64,000 bases of DNA from Zhongshania aquimaris (GTDB taxonomy: Bacteria > Pseudomonadota > Gammaproteobacteria > Pseudomonadales > Spongiibacteraceae). Both the position numbers and the translations under genes were made by a program. Shown here in pieces: positions 43,563 through 53,400 of this stretch. The notes beneath the pieces are model-generated. The model was not told where the DNA came from and ran no database searches. It worked only from the letters and a program-made list of their open reading frames with translations. The stretch lies in the NCBI RefSeq assembly GCF_019312595.1, contig NZ_JAHWDQ010000002.1, positions 62,001 to 126,000 on the forward strand, read 5' to 3'. Position 1 is the first letter of the stretch. Each line of letters opens with the position of its first letter.

Positions 43563-45113
43563 ATGAGTGCTGAAACGACGATTTACAAAGATTTAAGCCC
43601 CGCGCAATTGATTGAGCAGGCCCTCAGCCGTGGCGAAGGCCAATTAGCTGATACCGGCGCGCTAGTTGTGACTACCGGAAAACGCACCGGCCGCTCTCCC
43701 GGCGATCGCTATATTGTTCAAGAGCCATCTACCTCTGACTCAATCGATTGGACAAGCGTAAACCGTCCCTTCGACGCAGCAAAATTTGACGCTCTTTGGG
43801 ATCGCGTAGAAGACTACCTCGCAGACCACGACAGCTTTGTTTCTAATCTCCATGTTGGCGCTCACGAAGATCACTACATTCCCGTTGTTGTGAACACCCA
43901 AACCGCATGGCAAGGCCTGTTTGGCCGCAATATGTTTGTGCGCCCCAGCAAGTACAACCCAAAAGGCAAGGAAGAGTGGACTATCCTCAACTGCGCCGGT
44001 TTTGTTTGCGATCCAGCTCGCGACGGCACCAACTCTGACGGCTGTGTCATTATTAACTTTGCACAGCGCAAAGTGTTACTCGCCGGTATGCGCTACGCAG
44101 GCGAAATGAAAAAAGCGATGTTCTCTGTTCAGAACTTCCTGCTGCCAGAAAAAGACGTTATGCCAATGCACTGCTCTGCAAACGTAGATGAGCAAGGCAA
44201 CACCACCCTATTCTTTGGTTTGTCTGGCACGGGTAAGACCACTCTGTCAGCGGATCCAAGCTGCTACTTAATCGGCGATGACGAGCACGGCTGGGCGAAA
44301 GGCTCGGTGTTCAATATCGAAGGTGGCTGCTACGCAAAAACGATCAACCTAAGCCAGAAAAACGAGCCCATTATTTGGGACGCGATCCGCTTTGGTTCTA
44401 TTGTAGAGAATGTGGTGATTGGCGAGCAAAGCCGCCACGCTGACTACGACGATACCAGCCTGACCGAAAACGGCCGCTGCTGCTATCCGCTAGAGAACGT
44501 TGAGAAACGTGTTATCGAAAACGCCGCTGGCGAACCGAAAACCGTTATCTTCTTAACCTGTGATGTGTCAGGTGTTATCCCACCTATTTCCATTCTGTCT
44601 AAAGAAGCTGCCGCATTCCACTTCCTAAGTGGCTATACCGCACGTGTTGGCTCAACCGAACTAGGCGCAGAAGCTGGTATTCACCCGACCTTCTCTACCT
44701 GCTTCGGCGCGCCGTTTATGCCTCGCGCAGCTGGCGAATACGCTGAATTGCTGATGAAGCGCATTGACGACTTCGACTCGCAAGTTTACTTAATCAATAC
44801 TGGCTGGACTGGTGGTTCAGGCGCCGCTGGCGGCACTGGCTCACGCTTCCCAATTCCAGTCACTCGCGCTGTGGTTGCGGCGGCCCAGAATGGTTTGCTG
44901 ATCGGTGCTGAAACCGAAACCTTAGAAGCCTTGAACTTGACGATTCCCAAGTCAATTCCAGGTGTCGACGAAAAATACATTAACCCGCGCAAAGCGTGGG
45001 GCGATGTCGATGCCTATGACACCGAGGCCAGCAAATTGGCTAAGTTGTTCCAGGAGAACATCAAGAAGTTTGATGTTTCTGACGCTATCGTTGCCGCAGG
45101 CCCTAAAGGCTGA
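43563..45113 (+). CDS. pckA: Phosphoenolpyruvate carboxykinase (ATP)
   Basis: Converts oxaloacetate and ATP to phosphoenolpyruvate and CO2, the first committed step of gluconeogenesis from acids and fatty acids. The start at 43563 follows AGGAAAACAGAG and gives 516 residues (family 510-540). An upstream start would add 34 residues unlike the family. [15 protein letters not shown] binds substrate. The P-loop [13 protein letters not shown] is near 219-231, the metal-binding LIGDDEHGW next to it, and [10 protein letters not shown] further on. It ends at a strong terminator. The abundance of fatty acid genes nearby fits a gluconeogenic lifestyle. Confidence 0.97.
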   Translation: MSAETTIYKDLSPAQLIEQALSRGEGQLADTGALVVTTGKRTGRSPGDRYIVQEPSTSDSIDWTSVNRPFDAAKFDALWDRVEDYLADHDSFVSNLHVGAHEDHYIPVVVNTQTAWQGLFGRNMFVRPSKYNPKGKEEWTILNCAGFVCDPARDGTNSDGCVIINFAQRKVLLAGMRYAGEMKKAMFSVQNFLLPEKDVMPMHCSANVDEQGNTTLFFGLSGTGKTTLSADPSCYLIGDDEHGWAKGSVFNIEGGCYAKTINLSQKNEPIIWDAIRFGSIVENVVIGEQSRHADYDDTSLTENGRCCYPLENVEKRVIENAAGEPKTVIFLTCDVSGVIPPISILSKEAAAFHFLSGYTARVGSTELGAEAGIHPTFSTCFGAPFMPRAAGEYAELLMKRIDDFDSQVYLINTGWTGGSGAAGGTGSRFPIPVTRAVVAAAQNGLLIGAETETLEALNLTIPKSIPGVDEKYINPRKAWGDVDAYDTEASKLAKLFQENIKKFDVSDAIVAAGPKG

Positions 45114-45133
45114 GCAATAAGGTAAGCATATTA

Positions 45134-45159
45134 AGGGCAGCCAGGCTGCCCTTTTTTTC
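45134..45159 (+). terminator. Terminator after pckA
   Basis: A stem AGGGCAGC/GCTGCCCT (45134-45141 with 45145-45152) with a 3-base loop is followed at once by a T-run to 45158. This is a classic intrinsic terminator 20 bases after the stop. Confidence 0.9.
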
Positions 45160-45227
45160 GTCCCAATAATCTGTACCGTCTTTACTCTATACTGTCAGCA
45201 ACTAATTCACACCGAACCGAAGCGCTT

Positions 45228-46445
45228 ATGTCTGCAGCTAACCAGCCTGAACAAATACAATATTTCTTGGATCAATATCAGCAGGCATTTACCGACAATA
45301 CCCTGCAACGCGTAGTGCTCTCGAAATACCAAGGCGACGAGGCAGACTTAAATCGCGTTACCATTCGACCGGTTTTACTAAAGAACGCTGTCGCGCTGTC
45401 GTTTTTATACGAATATCAAACACGACACGTAACCAAAAATCTAAGCCTCAATGAGTCACTGGCTTTGCTAACACAAGAGCTGTCTACGCATTACAAAAAC
45501 GCCCACATGGTAAGTGACACCAAGGAAATTCAACTGCGATTCAGTAAAAAAGGAAAGGCGCTAATTAACGAACACCGTGTAATAGGCGCAAAGACTGAAC
45601 TCGCACAGCCCGACCTTAGTCAAAACCTAGCGCACAACCGCGAGAAACACCGCTTTGTGAAACAGGATCGTCCCTATTTAGCAGCGCTCGGCGTGACAGA
45701 TGCGCGGGGCCAAATTATTCCCGCCATGTCACGCAAGTGGAAGCAAATAAATAAATTTATCGAGGTACTGTCCGGCGCGATTGAAAACACAGGGCTGGTC
45801 GAGCGGCAAGAAATTCATATAGCAGACTTTGGCTCAGGTAAGGCCTACCTGACCTTCGCCGTACACGACTACCTATGTGACACATTGACGGTTAAACCCC
45901 AAGTCACTGGCGTCGAGCTTAGGCAGGGCTTAGTCGATTTATGCAATCAAACCGCCGCCAAATTAGCCTTGCAGGGAATCAAGTTTGAGCAGGGGGATGT
46001 TCAGCATTTCGCGGCGCAAAATATCAATATTATGATCGCGCTGCACGCCTGTGATACCGCCACCGACTACGCTATCAATATGGGCATTCGCAGTAACGCC
46101 GACATTATTATGTGCTCGCCATGCTGCCACAAACAAATTCGCCCTCAGCTAAAAAGTCCGTCGATACTGGCGCCCTTGCTGCAACATGGCATTCACCTTG
46201 GGCAAGAAGCAGAAATGCTAACCGATGGCCTGCGGGCCCTATTGTTAGAAGCACATGATTACGACACGCAGGTTTTTGAGTTTATTTCACTGGAACACAC
46301 TAACAAGAATAAGATGATTTTGGCGCAAAAACGCAAAGTACCGCGCGACAATAGCGCGATACTGACACAAATTGCCGACTTAAAACGCTTCTATGGCGTT
46401 AAAGAACACTGCCTAGAAGAGCTCCTTAACCAGCAGGTCGATTAA
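45228..46445 (+). CDS. Class I SAM-dependent methyltransferase of unknown target
   Basis: A 405-residue protein. The C-terminal half has a Rossmann methyltransferase: IADFGSGKAYLTFAVHDYL (motif I), VTGVELRQGLVDL (acidic residue after strand 2), and IMIALHACDTATDYAI. The MCSPCCHKQIRPQ segment with two adjacent cysteines is typical of a group related to eukaryotic GSTCD/TRM13-like methyltransferases. The N-terminal 170 residues are a separate domain of unknown fold. An RNA target is plausible but not proven. It converges directly (2-base gap) on the alpha/beta hydrolase gene. Confidence 0.85.
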   Translation: MSAANQPEQIQYFLDQYQQAFTDNTLQRVVLSKYQGDEADLNRVTIRPVLLKNAVALSFLYEYQTRHVTKNLSLNESLALLTQELSTHYKNAHMVSDTKEIQLRFSKKGKALINEHRVIGAKTELAQPDLSQNLAHNREKHRFVKQDRPYLAALGVTDARGQIIPAMSRKWKQINKFIEVLSGAIENTGLVERQEIHIADFGSGKAYLTFAVHDYLCDTLTVKPQVTGVELRQGLVDLCNQTAAKLALQGIKFEQGDVQHFAAQNINIMIALHACDTATDYAINMGIRSNADIIMCSPCCHKQIRPQLKSPSILAPLLQHGIHLGQEAEMLTDGLRALLLEAHDYDTQVFEFISLEHTNKNKMILAQKRKVPRDNSAILTQIADLKRFYGVKEHCLEELLNQQVD

Positions 46446-46447
46446 CG

Positions 46448-47248
46448 CTACACCGCTGCCAAAGTAGGAGTACGGCCATACACTCGCCCGCGCAAACCGC
46501 TCAAATCAAAGGGCCGCCACTGACCTTCGCGCTGGGCCAAGCGATCGGCGATAGCGTACATCACCGCCAAATTATGCGTTAATCCAACATGGCTTCCCGG
46601 CACCCGTAAATTCTCGGTTTGCGCACTCAGGGTTTTATCGACGCACAAATTCCAATCTACAATACCGTCTCCCTCACTGTAGATCGCCGTTGATGGCACA
46701 CTCGGCGTATTACGCCAGCAGTCCCCCCATTCCAACATAGGATCCGTCATCGCACCGGGATTTAACATCTCATATAGTTTTAAAACAGGGCCAGTAACGC
46801 CGCTCATATCAGGAATATGGATAGGCGAGCCCAAGGTGATTACCTGTCTAATAATATCTGGATTTTTGTTCGCCAAGGTTCGCGCATAGACACCGCCCAA
46901 ACTCCAGCCCACTAGACTGACCTTTCGACAGTAACGAGCGGCCAAGTCTTTTACATGGCGCTCAAAATCAAGGTATACCTGCTCGCGCAAACCCGTGTTT
47001 CGACCTTGCTCCCAGCCATAAGCTGCAAACCCCGACCGTCGTAAAAACGCCCTCATAGCCGCGGTACCACCGTCGCCAGTCATAAACGACGGCGCGACAA
47101 CGATCGGATGGCCATCACCGCACTTAATACTATCTAAGCGAGAGCGAAAAGACGCCATCGCCAACATTTCGAAGATAACCCGCAATTCTTTTGCGGTACT
47201 TAAAAAACTCGGCGCTCGAACACCGGCAACGCTATTCTTATTATCCAT
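46448..47248 (-). CDS. Alpha/beta hydrolase
   Basis: A 266-residue hydrolase. The nucleophile elbow VGWSLGG has Trp before Ser, an arrangement seen in PHA-synthase-like and some esterase families. VVAPSFMTGDGGTAAMRAFLR holds the oxyanion region, and a His in PGSHVGLTHN near the C-terminus completes the triad. The start follows AAGGGGATAAG. It lies back to back with the phasin genes, so action on polyester or acyl esters is possible but unproven. Confidence 0.85.
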   Translation of the reverse strand: MDNKNSVAGVRAPSFLSTAKELRVIFEMLAMASFRSRLDSIKCGDGHPIVVAPSFMTGDGGTAAMRAFLRRSGFAAYGWEQGRNTGLREQVYLDFERHVKDLAARYCRKVSLVGWSLGGVYARTLANKNPDIIRQVITLGSPIHIPDMSGVTGPVLKLYEMLNPGAMTDPMLEWGDCWRNTPSVPSTAIYSEGDGIVDWNLCVDKTLSAQTENLRVPGSHVGLTHNLAVMYAIADRLAQREGQWRPFDLSGLRGRVYGRTPTLAAV

Positions 47249-47563
47249 CTTATCCCCTTAGCCTACCTTAACCACGCTGGCGCTAACTGGCAGCACAGGC
47301 GTAAGCTGCTAGAGCTCTGGCTTACAAATAGTGACAGTTATATAACCGTAATATTGCCAACAGTGCAATCGTCAATTACCGAGTAAATACAATAGCGAAG
47401 GGTTCATCATCAGCTGAATAAGGGAAATCACGGAGCGAACTTAATTATTAGTATGCGATTTCTAATTTTAATCCGTAGTCTTGGCTCCAATCAGCGAGTT
47501 TATGTCGTTCTCGGCTGAACCGGGTTAAACAAAACCCCCTAATTTTTGGATGAGGACATCAGT
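47249..47563. other. Intergenic region between hydrolase and first phasin gene (315 bases)
   Basis: This divergent gap holds promoters for both genes. I see a 10-base palindrome GTTATATAAC at 47337-47346 and otherwise AT-rich sequence with no evident gene. A PhaD-type operator could lie here, but I cannot identify one. Confidence 0.5.
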
Positions 47564-48028
47564 ATGACCGAAGCAAGTAAAATCGAAAAAGCCAACGCCT
47601 TAGCGAAAGATGTATTTTTAGCTAATCTTGGTTTGGCAGGCAAAATTTTTGAACAAAGCCAAGATCTGCTGAAGCAAACTGAAGCCAAGCTTAAAGAAAC
47701 TGAAAGCAAATGCAAAGACGCTTACAGCAAGCGCAACGAATTCTTTGACAGTCTGGTCGCCCGCGGCGAAAAAGTTCAGAACGACACCATTGCCAAGTTC
47801 GAAGAAGGCAAAACTGAACTAAGCAGCAAGATTGAAAGCAACAAATCACAAGCAGTGGCTAAGTTTAAAGACACCAAAGCACAGGCTATCGCCAAGTTTG
47901 AAGAACTGAAAAGCGAAAGCAACGCAGCTGTTGAAGGTCAAATGAAAACCCTGCGTGAAAGCTTTGACAAAGTTAAAAGCAAAGTATCTCGCAACAGCGA
48001 TGAAGTGGTTGAAACCGTAGCATCGTAA
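47564..48028 (+). CDS. Phasin family protein (PHA granule-associated), first
   Basis: A 154-residue amphipathic helical protein rich in Lys, Glu and Ala with no cysteine-rich or catalytic parts beyond one Cys. It has the phasin opening of a hydrophobic helix (AKDVFLANLGLAGKIFEQSQDLL) and a long coiled-coil run after it. Phasins coat polyhydroxyalkanoate granules. The start at 47564 follows GAGGA with good spacing. An ATG at 47546 would contain that site. A terminator separates it from the second phasin gene. Confidence 0.85.
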   Translation: MTEASKIEKANALAKDVFLANLGLAGKIFEQSQDLLKQTEAKLKETESKCKDAYSKRNEFFDSLVARGEKVQNDTIAKFEEGKTELSSKIESNKSQAVAKFKDTKAQAIAKFEELKSESNAAVEGQMKTLRESFDKVKSKVSRNSDEVVETVAS

Positions 48029-48086
48029 GCATTCGATACCTATTTTCGGGTATCAAATCCTAGGTCTGTATCTCACCTATGCTTTT

Positions 48087-48119
48087 GCACGATGCGCCGC
48101 TTGGCCATCGTGCTTTTTT
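48087..48119 (+). terminator. Terminator after first phasin gene
   Basis: Stem GCACGATG/CATCGTGC (48087-48094 with 48106-48113) is followed by six T. It splits the two phasin genes into separate transcripts, or attenuates the second. Confidence 0.85.
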
Positions 48120-48208
48120 CATACCTGAGCGCAGAACAAGTTTCAGTTGGTATGTTACTTAAAGCATACGCCACTTAATTTAGTAAACCGTTTGCAATGG
48201 AGAAAACC

Positions 48209-48706
48209 ATGAGCAAAGAAAGTAAAAAAAGCCTGCAAGATCTTAAAGACGTAACAAATCAAGCTAGCGAATTAGCGAAAAGCATTTGGCTCGCCGGGCT
48301 TGGCGCCTATGGCCGCGCCTACGACGAAGCCCATGATCGCTATGAAAAGGCGAGCAAAGAAACTCCACGCCTATTCACCGACTTAGTTGACAAAGGCTCT
48401 CGCCTTGAAAGCCAGGCCCGTGAAAAACTCGGTGAAGTAACTAGCATTGGCAAAACAATTTCGATTGAAGAGCGCATTAGTAAAATGCGTGCCAGTCTTG
48501 GCTTCGGTCATACTGCCAGCGTAGATGACGTAGAGCGCTTAGAGAAAAAGCTAGACGCTTTAAGCAAGAAAGTAGACGCACTTGCCAAAGCGAATAAACC
48601 AGCTGCCGCCAAAGCGCCTGCCAAGAAAGCTGCTGCACCTGCTGCCAAAGCCGCAGCGCCTAAAGCAAAAGCTGCTCGCAAGGCACCTGCCAAGAAAGCC
48701 GTTTAA
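48209..48706 (+). CDS. Phasin with histone-H1-like tail (PhaF type), second
   Basis: A 165-residue protein of two parts. The phasin domain (about 1-90) contains KSIWLAGLGAYGRAYDEAHDRYE. A leucine-zipper-like segment (VERLEKKLDALSKKVDALAK) is followed by a Lys/Ala/Pro tail from about residue 130 with KAPAKKA repeats, like histone H1 and Pseudomonas PhaF. PhaF binds both DNA and granules and helps to share granules out at division. The start at 48209 follows GGAGAAAACC. Confidence 0.9.
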   Translation: MSKESKKSLQDLKDVTNQASELAKSIWLAGLGAYGRAYDEAHDRYEKASKETPRLFTDLVDKGSRLESQAREKLGEVTSIGKTISIEERISKMRASLGFGHTASVDDVERLEKKLDALSKKVDALAKANKPAAAKAPAKKAAAPAAKAAAPKAKAARKAPAKKAV

Positions 48707-48755
48707 CGCTGATTAGCTAGATCGTCCAAGCAACGGTCAGCAAAAAGCATATAAG

Positions 48756-48794
48756 AGCCTGCTTCCTAGTCAAATAGGTTGCGGGCTATTTTTT
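48756..48794 (+). terminator. Terminator after second phasin gene
   Basis: A stem AGCCTGC/GCGGGCT (48756-48762 with 48781-48787, one G-T pair), extended inside by CCTA/TAGG, is followed by a T-run to 48794. Confidence 0.8.
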
Positions 48795-48900
48795 CGCCTT
48801 GTGGTTTTTCGCAAAAAATTCCAACCACAAGCTTAGCCCTAGACACCACCATCGCTTCATGGCACCTTGTGGCCTCGCTCACAAGAATATCGATGTACCA

Positions 48901-49545
48901 ATGAAAACCCGCGACAAAATATTATTACGCAGCCTAAGTCTGTTTAACGCGGAAGGCGAACCACACGTCACAACCGTCGACATTGCCAATGAACTCAATA
49001 TTAGTCCCGGTAACCTCTATTATCATTTCCACGGCAAAGAAGAAATTATTCAAGAATTATTCGCCGCATTTGAAATTGAGTTAATTGATATTTTAACCGC
49101 GCCAATTGAGAAAACATTGGGAGCAAAAGACGCTTGGTTTTATTTGTATATCGTTTTTGAGCACATCTTCAACCATCGCTATTTGTACCGCAATCTCAAT
49201 GATATTCTTCAGCGCTATCCTCAAATTGCTAAAAAATTCTCTAAACTGTTAGAGCTAAAAGTGCAGGCCGTTCGCGCAGTTGCTTTGGAGTTGCGGTCGC
49301 AAAACTTTATCGACGTCGATGACATACTACTAGAGCGACTTTGCGACAATGTCGCCATGTCGCTGACCTTCTGGCTCAATTACAACCAACTCCGTGAGCG
49401 TAACACCAGCAATGAATTATTAATTCACCAGGGAGTATTTCAGGTGATGTCGCTGGTGTCTCAGCACCTACGACCGGAGTTTCGCTACTTTTACGATGAA
49501 TGCTGCGCGCTATTCGAGGCTCTCGCAATTTCCGACCCAGCTTAA
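48901..49545 (+). CDS. phaD: TetR family regulator, PhaD-like
   Basis: A 214-residue regulator starting MKTRDKILLRSLSLFNAEGEPHV, with the helix-turn-helix VDIANELNISPGNLYYHFHGKEEII. This matches the PhaD group, which in Pseudomonas activates PHA genes in response to acyl-CoA intermediates. It follows the two phasin genes on the same strand but after a terminator. The start at 48901 is favoured. A further in-frame ATG at 48799 overlaps the terminator and would add 34 unsupported residues. Confidence 0.88.
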   Translation: MKTRDKILLRSLSLFNAEGEPHVTTVDIANELNISPGNLYYHFHGKEEIIQELFAAFEIELIDILTAPIEKTLGAKDAWFYLYIVFEHIFNHRYLYRNLNDILQRYPQIAKKFSKLLELKVQAVRAVALELRSQNFIDVDDILLERLCDNVAMSLTFWLNYNQLRERNTSNELLIHQGVFQVMSLVSQHLRPEFRYFYDECCALFEALAISDPA

Positions 49546-49622
49546 ATTAAGCTGTCAAGGCTCGCGCCCGCCCCCTAGATTTTGCATAATGTCCGGCTTC
49601 TAAAACCAGACTAAGCAGACCT

Positions 49623-51938
49623 ATGAATTCCATTCCCAGCCGTATAGCCCAAGAACTGGGCGTCAAAGAAGCGCAAGTCAGCGCTGCCGTTGCCTTGCTC
49701 GACGAAGGCGCTACCGTTCCGTTTATTTCTCGCTATCGTAAAGAAGTCACCGGTGGACTCGATGACACTCAAATGCGAGACTTAGAAACACGGCTTGGCT
49801 ACCTGCGGGAACTGGAAGATCGTCGCACCAGCATACTCAATAGCATTAAAGAACAGGAAAAATTAACCCCGGAACTTGAAAGGGACATTCTCACCGCAGA
49901 CACCAAAAACCGCCTCGAAGACCTCTACCTGCCCTACAAACCAAAGCGTCGCACCAAGGGTCAAATTGCAATCGAAGCGGGCCTGCTGCCGCTGGCAGAC
50001 ACCTTGTTCGACAATCCAAACCAAGACCCCGCAACACTTGCCCTGGAATATATCAATGCGGAACTAGGTGTCGCAGATGTGAAGGCGGCCTTGGACGGCG
50101 CCAAATATATTCTTATGGAACGCCTCAGCGAAAATGCCGACCTGCTCGCCAAGCTGCGCAACTTCCTGTGGGAAGAAGGACTGCTTTGCAGTACGGTAAT
50201 GACAGGCAAAGAATCGGAAGGTGAGAAATTCCGCGACTACTTCGCTCACAGCGAAGCCTTGAAAACGACCCCCTCACACCGCGCTTTAGCCATGTTCCGC
50301 GGTCGCAACGAAGGTATTCTCAGCCTAGCCATAAAATTTAACGAAGAAGAAGGCAGTGTTCACCCCTGCGAAATCATGGTCGCCAAGCATTGGAACGTCG
50401 TTGATGAAGGTCGCGCCGCGGATAGCTGGCTAAAAGAAGTGATTCGCTGGACCTGGCGCATAAAGCTTTACACCCATTTAGAAACAGACTTATTGGGGCA
50501 GCTGCGTGAGCTGGCCGACACCGCCGCGATTGACGTGTTTGCGCAAAACTTAAAGGACTTACTGCTGGCAGCGCCCGCCGGGCAGCGCGCGACTATCGGC
50601 CTCGATCCCGGTTTACGAACCGGTGTAAAAGTGGCCGCAATCGACGCCACTGGCAAAGTACTGGACCACTGCGCGATTTACCCCACCCCACCGCAAAACA
50701 AAATTGCAGAATCGGCTGCCATCCTGCTTGCCATGATTAAAACCCACAATGTTGAACTCATCGCGATTGGTAACGGCACAGCAAGTCGTGAAACAGAGCG
50801 CTTTGTTAAAGATTTACTTTCGGCACACCCAGAACTAGGCTGCACCAGCGTAATGGTTAACGAGTCTGGCGCGTCTATTTATTCTGCATCCGAATACGCT
50901 GCCCGTGAATTTCCAAACCTCGACGTGACTATTCGCGGGGCAATTTCTATCGCTCGCCGCCTGCAGGACCCCTTGGCTGAACTAGTGAAAATCGATCCGA
51001 AATCCATTGGCGTCGGCCAATACCAGCACGATGTTTCACAAACTGCCTTGTCTCGCACCCTAGAAACGGTGGTGGAAGACTGTGTAAACGCCGTAGGTGT
51101 AGACGTAAACACCGCCTCTCCGGCTTTGCTGGCCCGTGTATCTGGCCTGAACCAAAGTATCTCGGCCAATATCGTTGAATACCGAGACCAACACGGCGCA
51201 TTTAAAAACCGCGCGCAATTAATGGAAGTCAGCCGATTTGGCGCCAAAACCTTTGAGCAAGCTGCAGGGTTTTTACGGGTAATGGGCGGTGATAATCCTC
51301 TAGACGGCTCAGCAGTGCATCCCGAGTCCTATAGCGTCGTTGAAAAGATCGTGAAGCGTTGCGGTCGCGCTGTGAATGATGTGCTCGGTGACAGTAGCTT
51401 CCTCAAAACCGTCAAACCTAGCGAATACGCCGACGAGCGCTTCGGTATTCCCACCATTACCGACATCATCGCCGAGTTGGACAAGCCCGGCCGCGATCCG
51501 CGACCCGATTTTAAAACGGCAAGCTTCAAAGACGGCATCGAAAAGATCTCCGATCTTGAGCCTGACATGATTCTGGAAGGAGTCGTGACCAACGTCACCA
51601 ACTTCGGTGCATTTGTTGATATTGGCGTGCATCAGGACGGTTTGGTTCACATTTCGGCACTGGCAAATCAATTTGTGAAAGATCCACGCACCGTCGTCAA
51701 AGCCGGTGATATTGTCAAAGTAAAGGTCATGGAAGTAGACGCGCAGCGCAAGCGAATTGCGTTGTCCATGCGTTTAGATGACAAGGCTAGCGAGCAGGAG
51801 TCGAGCAATAGTGGTGGCGAGCGTCGCGGAAGCCGCAGGTCGCCTGCCGCGCCGAAGCAAGCACCACAAAAAGAAGTGAATTCAACAATGGCAGCGCTAT
51901 TCGCTCAAGCGAAGCAAAACAAAAGCGGTCGTCTTTGA
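49623..51938 (+). CDS. tex: Tex, RNA-binding transcriptional accessory protein
   Basis: A 771-residue nucleic-acid-binding protein related to eukaryotic Spt6. In order, it has an N-terminal helical region ([31 protein letters not shown] split by loops), the YqgF-like domain [16 protein letters not shown] near 326, helix-hairpin-helix units ([15 protein letters not shown], near 495), and an S1 RNA-binding domain [20 protein letters not shown] from about 649. A low-complexity tail follows. Tex is needed for expression of some virulence and toxin genes in other bacteria. Its exact role here is unknown. Confidence 0.96.
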   Translation: MNSIPSRIAQELGVKEAQVSAAVALLDEGATVPFISRYRKEVTGGLDDTQMRDLETRLGYLRELEDRRTSILNSIKEQEKLTPELERDILTADTKNRLEDLYLPYKPKRRTKGQIAIEAGLLPLADTLFDNPNQDPATLALEYINAELGVADVKAALDGAKYILMERLSENADLLAKLRNFLWEEGLLCSTVMTGKESEGEKFRDYFAHSEALKTTPSHRALAMFRGRNEGILSLAIKFNEEEGSVHPCEIMVAKHWNVVDEGRAADSWLKEVIRWTWRIKLYTHLETDLLGQLRELADTAAIDVFAQNLKDLLLAAPAGQRATIGLDPGLRTGVKVAAIDATGKVLDHCAIYPTPPQNKIAESAAILLAMIKTHNVELIAIGNGTASRETERFVKDLLSAHPELGCTSVMVNESGASIYSASEYAAREFPNLDVTIRGAISIARRLQDPLAELVKIDPKSIGVGQYQHDVSQTALSRTLETVVEDCVNAVGVDVNTASPALLARVSGLNQSISANIVEYRDQHGAFKNRAQLMEVSRFGAKTFEQAAGFLRVMGGDNPLDGSAVHPESYSVVEKIVKRCGRAVNDVLGDSSFLKTVKPSEYADERFGIPTITDIIAELDKPGRDPRPDFKTASFKDGIEKISDLEPDMILEGVVTNVTNFGAFVDIGVHQDGLVHISALANQFVKDPRTVVKAGDIVKVKVMEVDAQRKRIALSMRLDDKASEQESSNSGGERRGSRRSPAAPKQAPQKEVNSTMAALFAQAKQNKSGRL

Positions 51939-51941
51939 ACT

Positions 51942-51970
51942 AAACGGGGCGGTATCACCGCCCCGTTTCC
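51942..51970 (+). terminator. Hairpin terminator after tex
   Basis: A perfect 12-bp GC-rich stem (51942-51953 with 51957-51968) with an ATC loop begins three bases after the tex stop. The stem ends in TTT, but the following sequence is only partly T-rich. Confidence 0.7.
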
Positions 51971-51985
51971 TCTCCCTCAGCCACA

Positions 51986-52939
51986 TCAATGACTGGGTAA
52001 AAGCACCCCAGCACACTGCTGATTTTTGCTTTCATTGCTCGTCATAATTTCCTTGCGGCTCTGCTGAAAGGCTGGATTGTTGTCAGCAAGTTTTACCGCT
52101 TGATCAATAGCTAATACCGCGTCACCGCCGCAATTATTTTCAAGCAGTGCAAAGGCATAGTTATTCCACAGCGCGGGATCGTCAGAGTTGGTCTGCAGCA
52201 ACTGGCCAAACAAATCCACCGCGAGACTAGCGTCGCCCTGCATGAGAGCAGCGTTAGCCAAGGCGGTGAGCACCGGTTTGGAATTTGGCCACTGCTCCGC
52301 CGCCAGCGCGTAAAAAGCCATGGCCAATTCAACATCGCCCACCTGCTCAAACTCATACGCTGTCGCAATGTATTGCGTCGCTTTAGCTGTTGCAGGCAAG
52401 CGCTGGCTGTCAACGAGGACTCTCGCCCAGTGATCCGTGCGCGCCCAGGTCGCCATAAATGTGGCAAATGATAAGCGATAATTTTGATGGGTGCCGGAAT
52501 GCAAAATTAGCTCTTCCGTCATTAAGTCATAGCCAACAGCAACCGCGTAATGCCACTGTGGCCACCAAGCAAAGCCGAGATTTTGGAATACCAATACCGG
52601 ATTGCCCGCGTCTATTTCGGTGAGTACCGCAGACAAATTCTTAGCTAAAGGATAGGGAAGCAAACCAAGCCGTCGTGACGAGGCCTGCATTTCAATCGCC
52701 AAGGAGCCTTTCTTTCCTGGAATAAATAGCTGCTTCGCTAAGGATTGCTGATCAGTATTGATATGCCAAAAGCGCGCAATTTCAGTAAGCGCGGCCGGCC
52801 CGCAATAGAAGTCTTGCTGAGCAACAAACGGCACTGCCAACAATCGCTGCTTGGCGAGTGAGCTGACGTTGTCATTTAATGGAATGGATGAGCATGCCTG
52901 CAACAGCAGGCATGCGAGGAGAATACTAGTTAGCCGCAT
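51986..52939 (-). CDS. C39-like cysteine peptidase lipoprotein with TPR repeats (PA2778 family)
   Basis: A 317-residue lipoprotein. Lipobox LLQAC with Cys16. The C39-like papain-fold domain has the catalytic Cys46 in DFYCGPAAL and His130 in QWHYAVAVGYD. TPR-like helices occupy about 190-290 (AFYALAAEQWPNSKPVLTAL, NYAFALLENN). Such proteins are thought to act on small secreted peptides or on the partner protein. It overlaps the PA2779-type gene by 14 bases and the pair is always linked, suggesting that one is the substrate or accessory of the other. The pairing is known; the substrate is not. Confidence 0.9.
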   Translation of the reverse strand: MRLTSILLACLLLQACSSIPLNDNVSSLAKQRLLAVPFVAQQDFYCGPAALTEIARFWHINTDQQSLAKQLFIPGKKGSLAIEMQASSRRLGLLPYPLAKNLSAVLTEIDAGNPVLVFQNLGFAWWPQWHYAVAVGYDLMTEELILHSGTHQNYRLSFATFMATWARTDHWARVLVDSQRLPATAKATQYIATAYEFEQVGDVELAMAFYALAAEQWPNSKPVLTALANAALMQGDASLAVDLFGQLLQTNSDDPALWNNYAFALLENNCGGDAVLAIDQAVKLADNNPAFQQSRKEIMTSNESKNQQCAGVLLPSH

Positions 52940-53327
52940 TCACAAACGGGAATATGTCAGTGATACCTAGAATATCAGTAATGAAGAAAATCAAGACGAT
53001 CAAGGCCAATAAACCAACCGCGCCTGCACCGGCAGGCAATTGATCCATTTTTTCTTGCAGCATGGCCAATTCAGTCGGGGTCAGCGAATCAATTCGCGCC
53101 TCAACGTCCGCTGGCGATACACCTAATTCTACTAAGCGTTCACGCACATTCTCCTGTGCAAGTGCCGCTTTCATCTCTGCGCGATTCGTATCAATTGCGT
53201 ACTCCGCCACCATACGATCCGTGCTAATTACCCCAGCAGATGCGGTCGTTGCCATCACGCCAGTCCAGACCATGAACCCGCTCATCACAATCGCCGTGGT
53301 GTTACGTTTAAATGTTGTCCTAGCCAT
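52926..53327 (-). CDS. PA2779 family protein (small membrane protein)
   Basis: A 133-residue protein with an N-terminal signal-like hydrophobic segment (about 12-31, ending ASA), a helical middle (AEMKAALAQENVRERLVELGVSP and LTPTELAML), and a transmembrane helix (about 102-121, GAVGLLALIVLIFFITDIL). This layout is diagnostic for the PA2779 family. Its gene overlaps the C39-like peptidase gene downstream. A conserved short peptide flanked by the membrane helix could be the peptidase's target, which is inference. Confidence 0.9.
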   Translation of the reverse strand: MARTTFKRNTTAIVMSGFMVWTGVMATTASAGVISTDRMVAEYAIDTNRAEMKAALAQENVRERLVELGVSPADVEARIDSLTPTELAMLQEKMDQLPAGAGAVGLLALIVLIFFITDILGITDIFPFVNAAN

Positions 53328-53400
53328 AATTTATTTCCTTTATCCAATGGTTTACCGAATGACCGCCATTTGCGGTCATATTTTTATTCGCTTGCCACGC

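Noticed and set aside
48595-48705. Repetitive Lys/Ala/Pro codons as a tandem DNA repeat
   Set aside because: The repetition is explained by the PhaF-like protein tail, and the codons vary.
51309-51671. 120-codon minus-strand frame opposite tex
   Set aside because: It lies opposite the conserved end of Tex including the S1 domain, with no recognisable features of its own.
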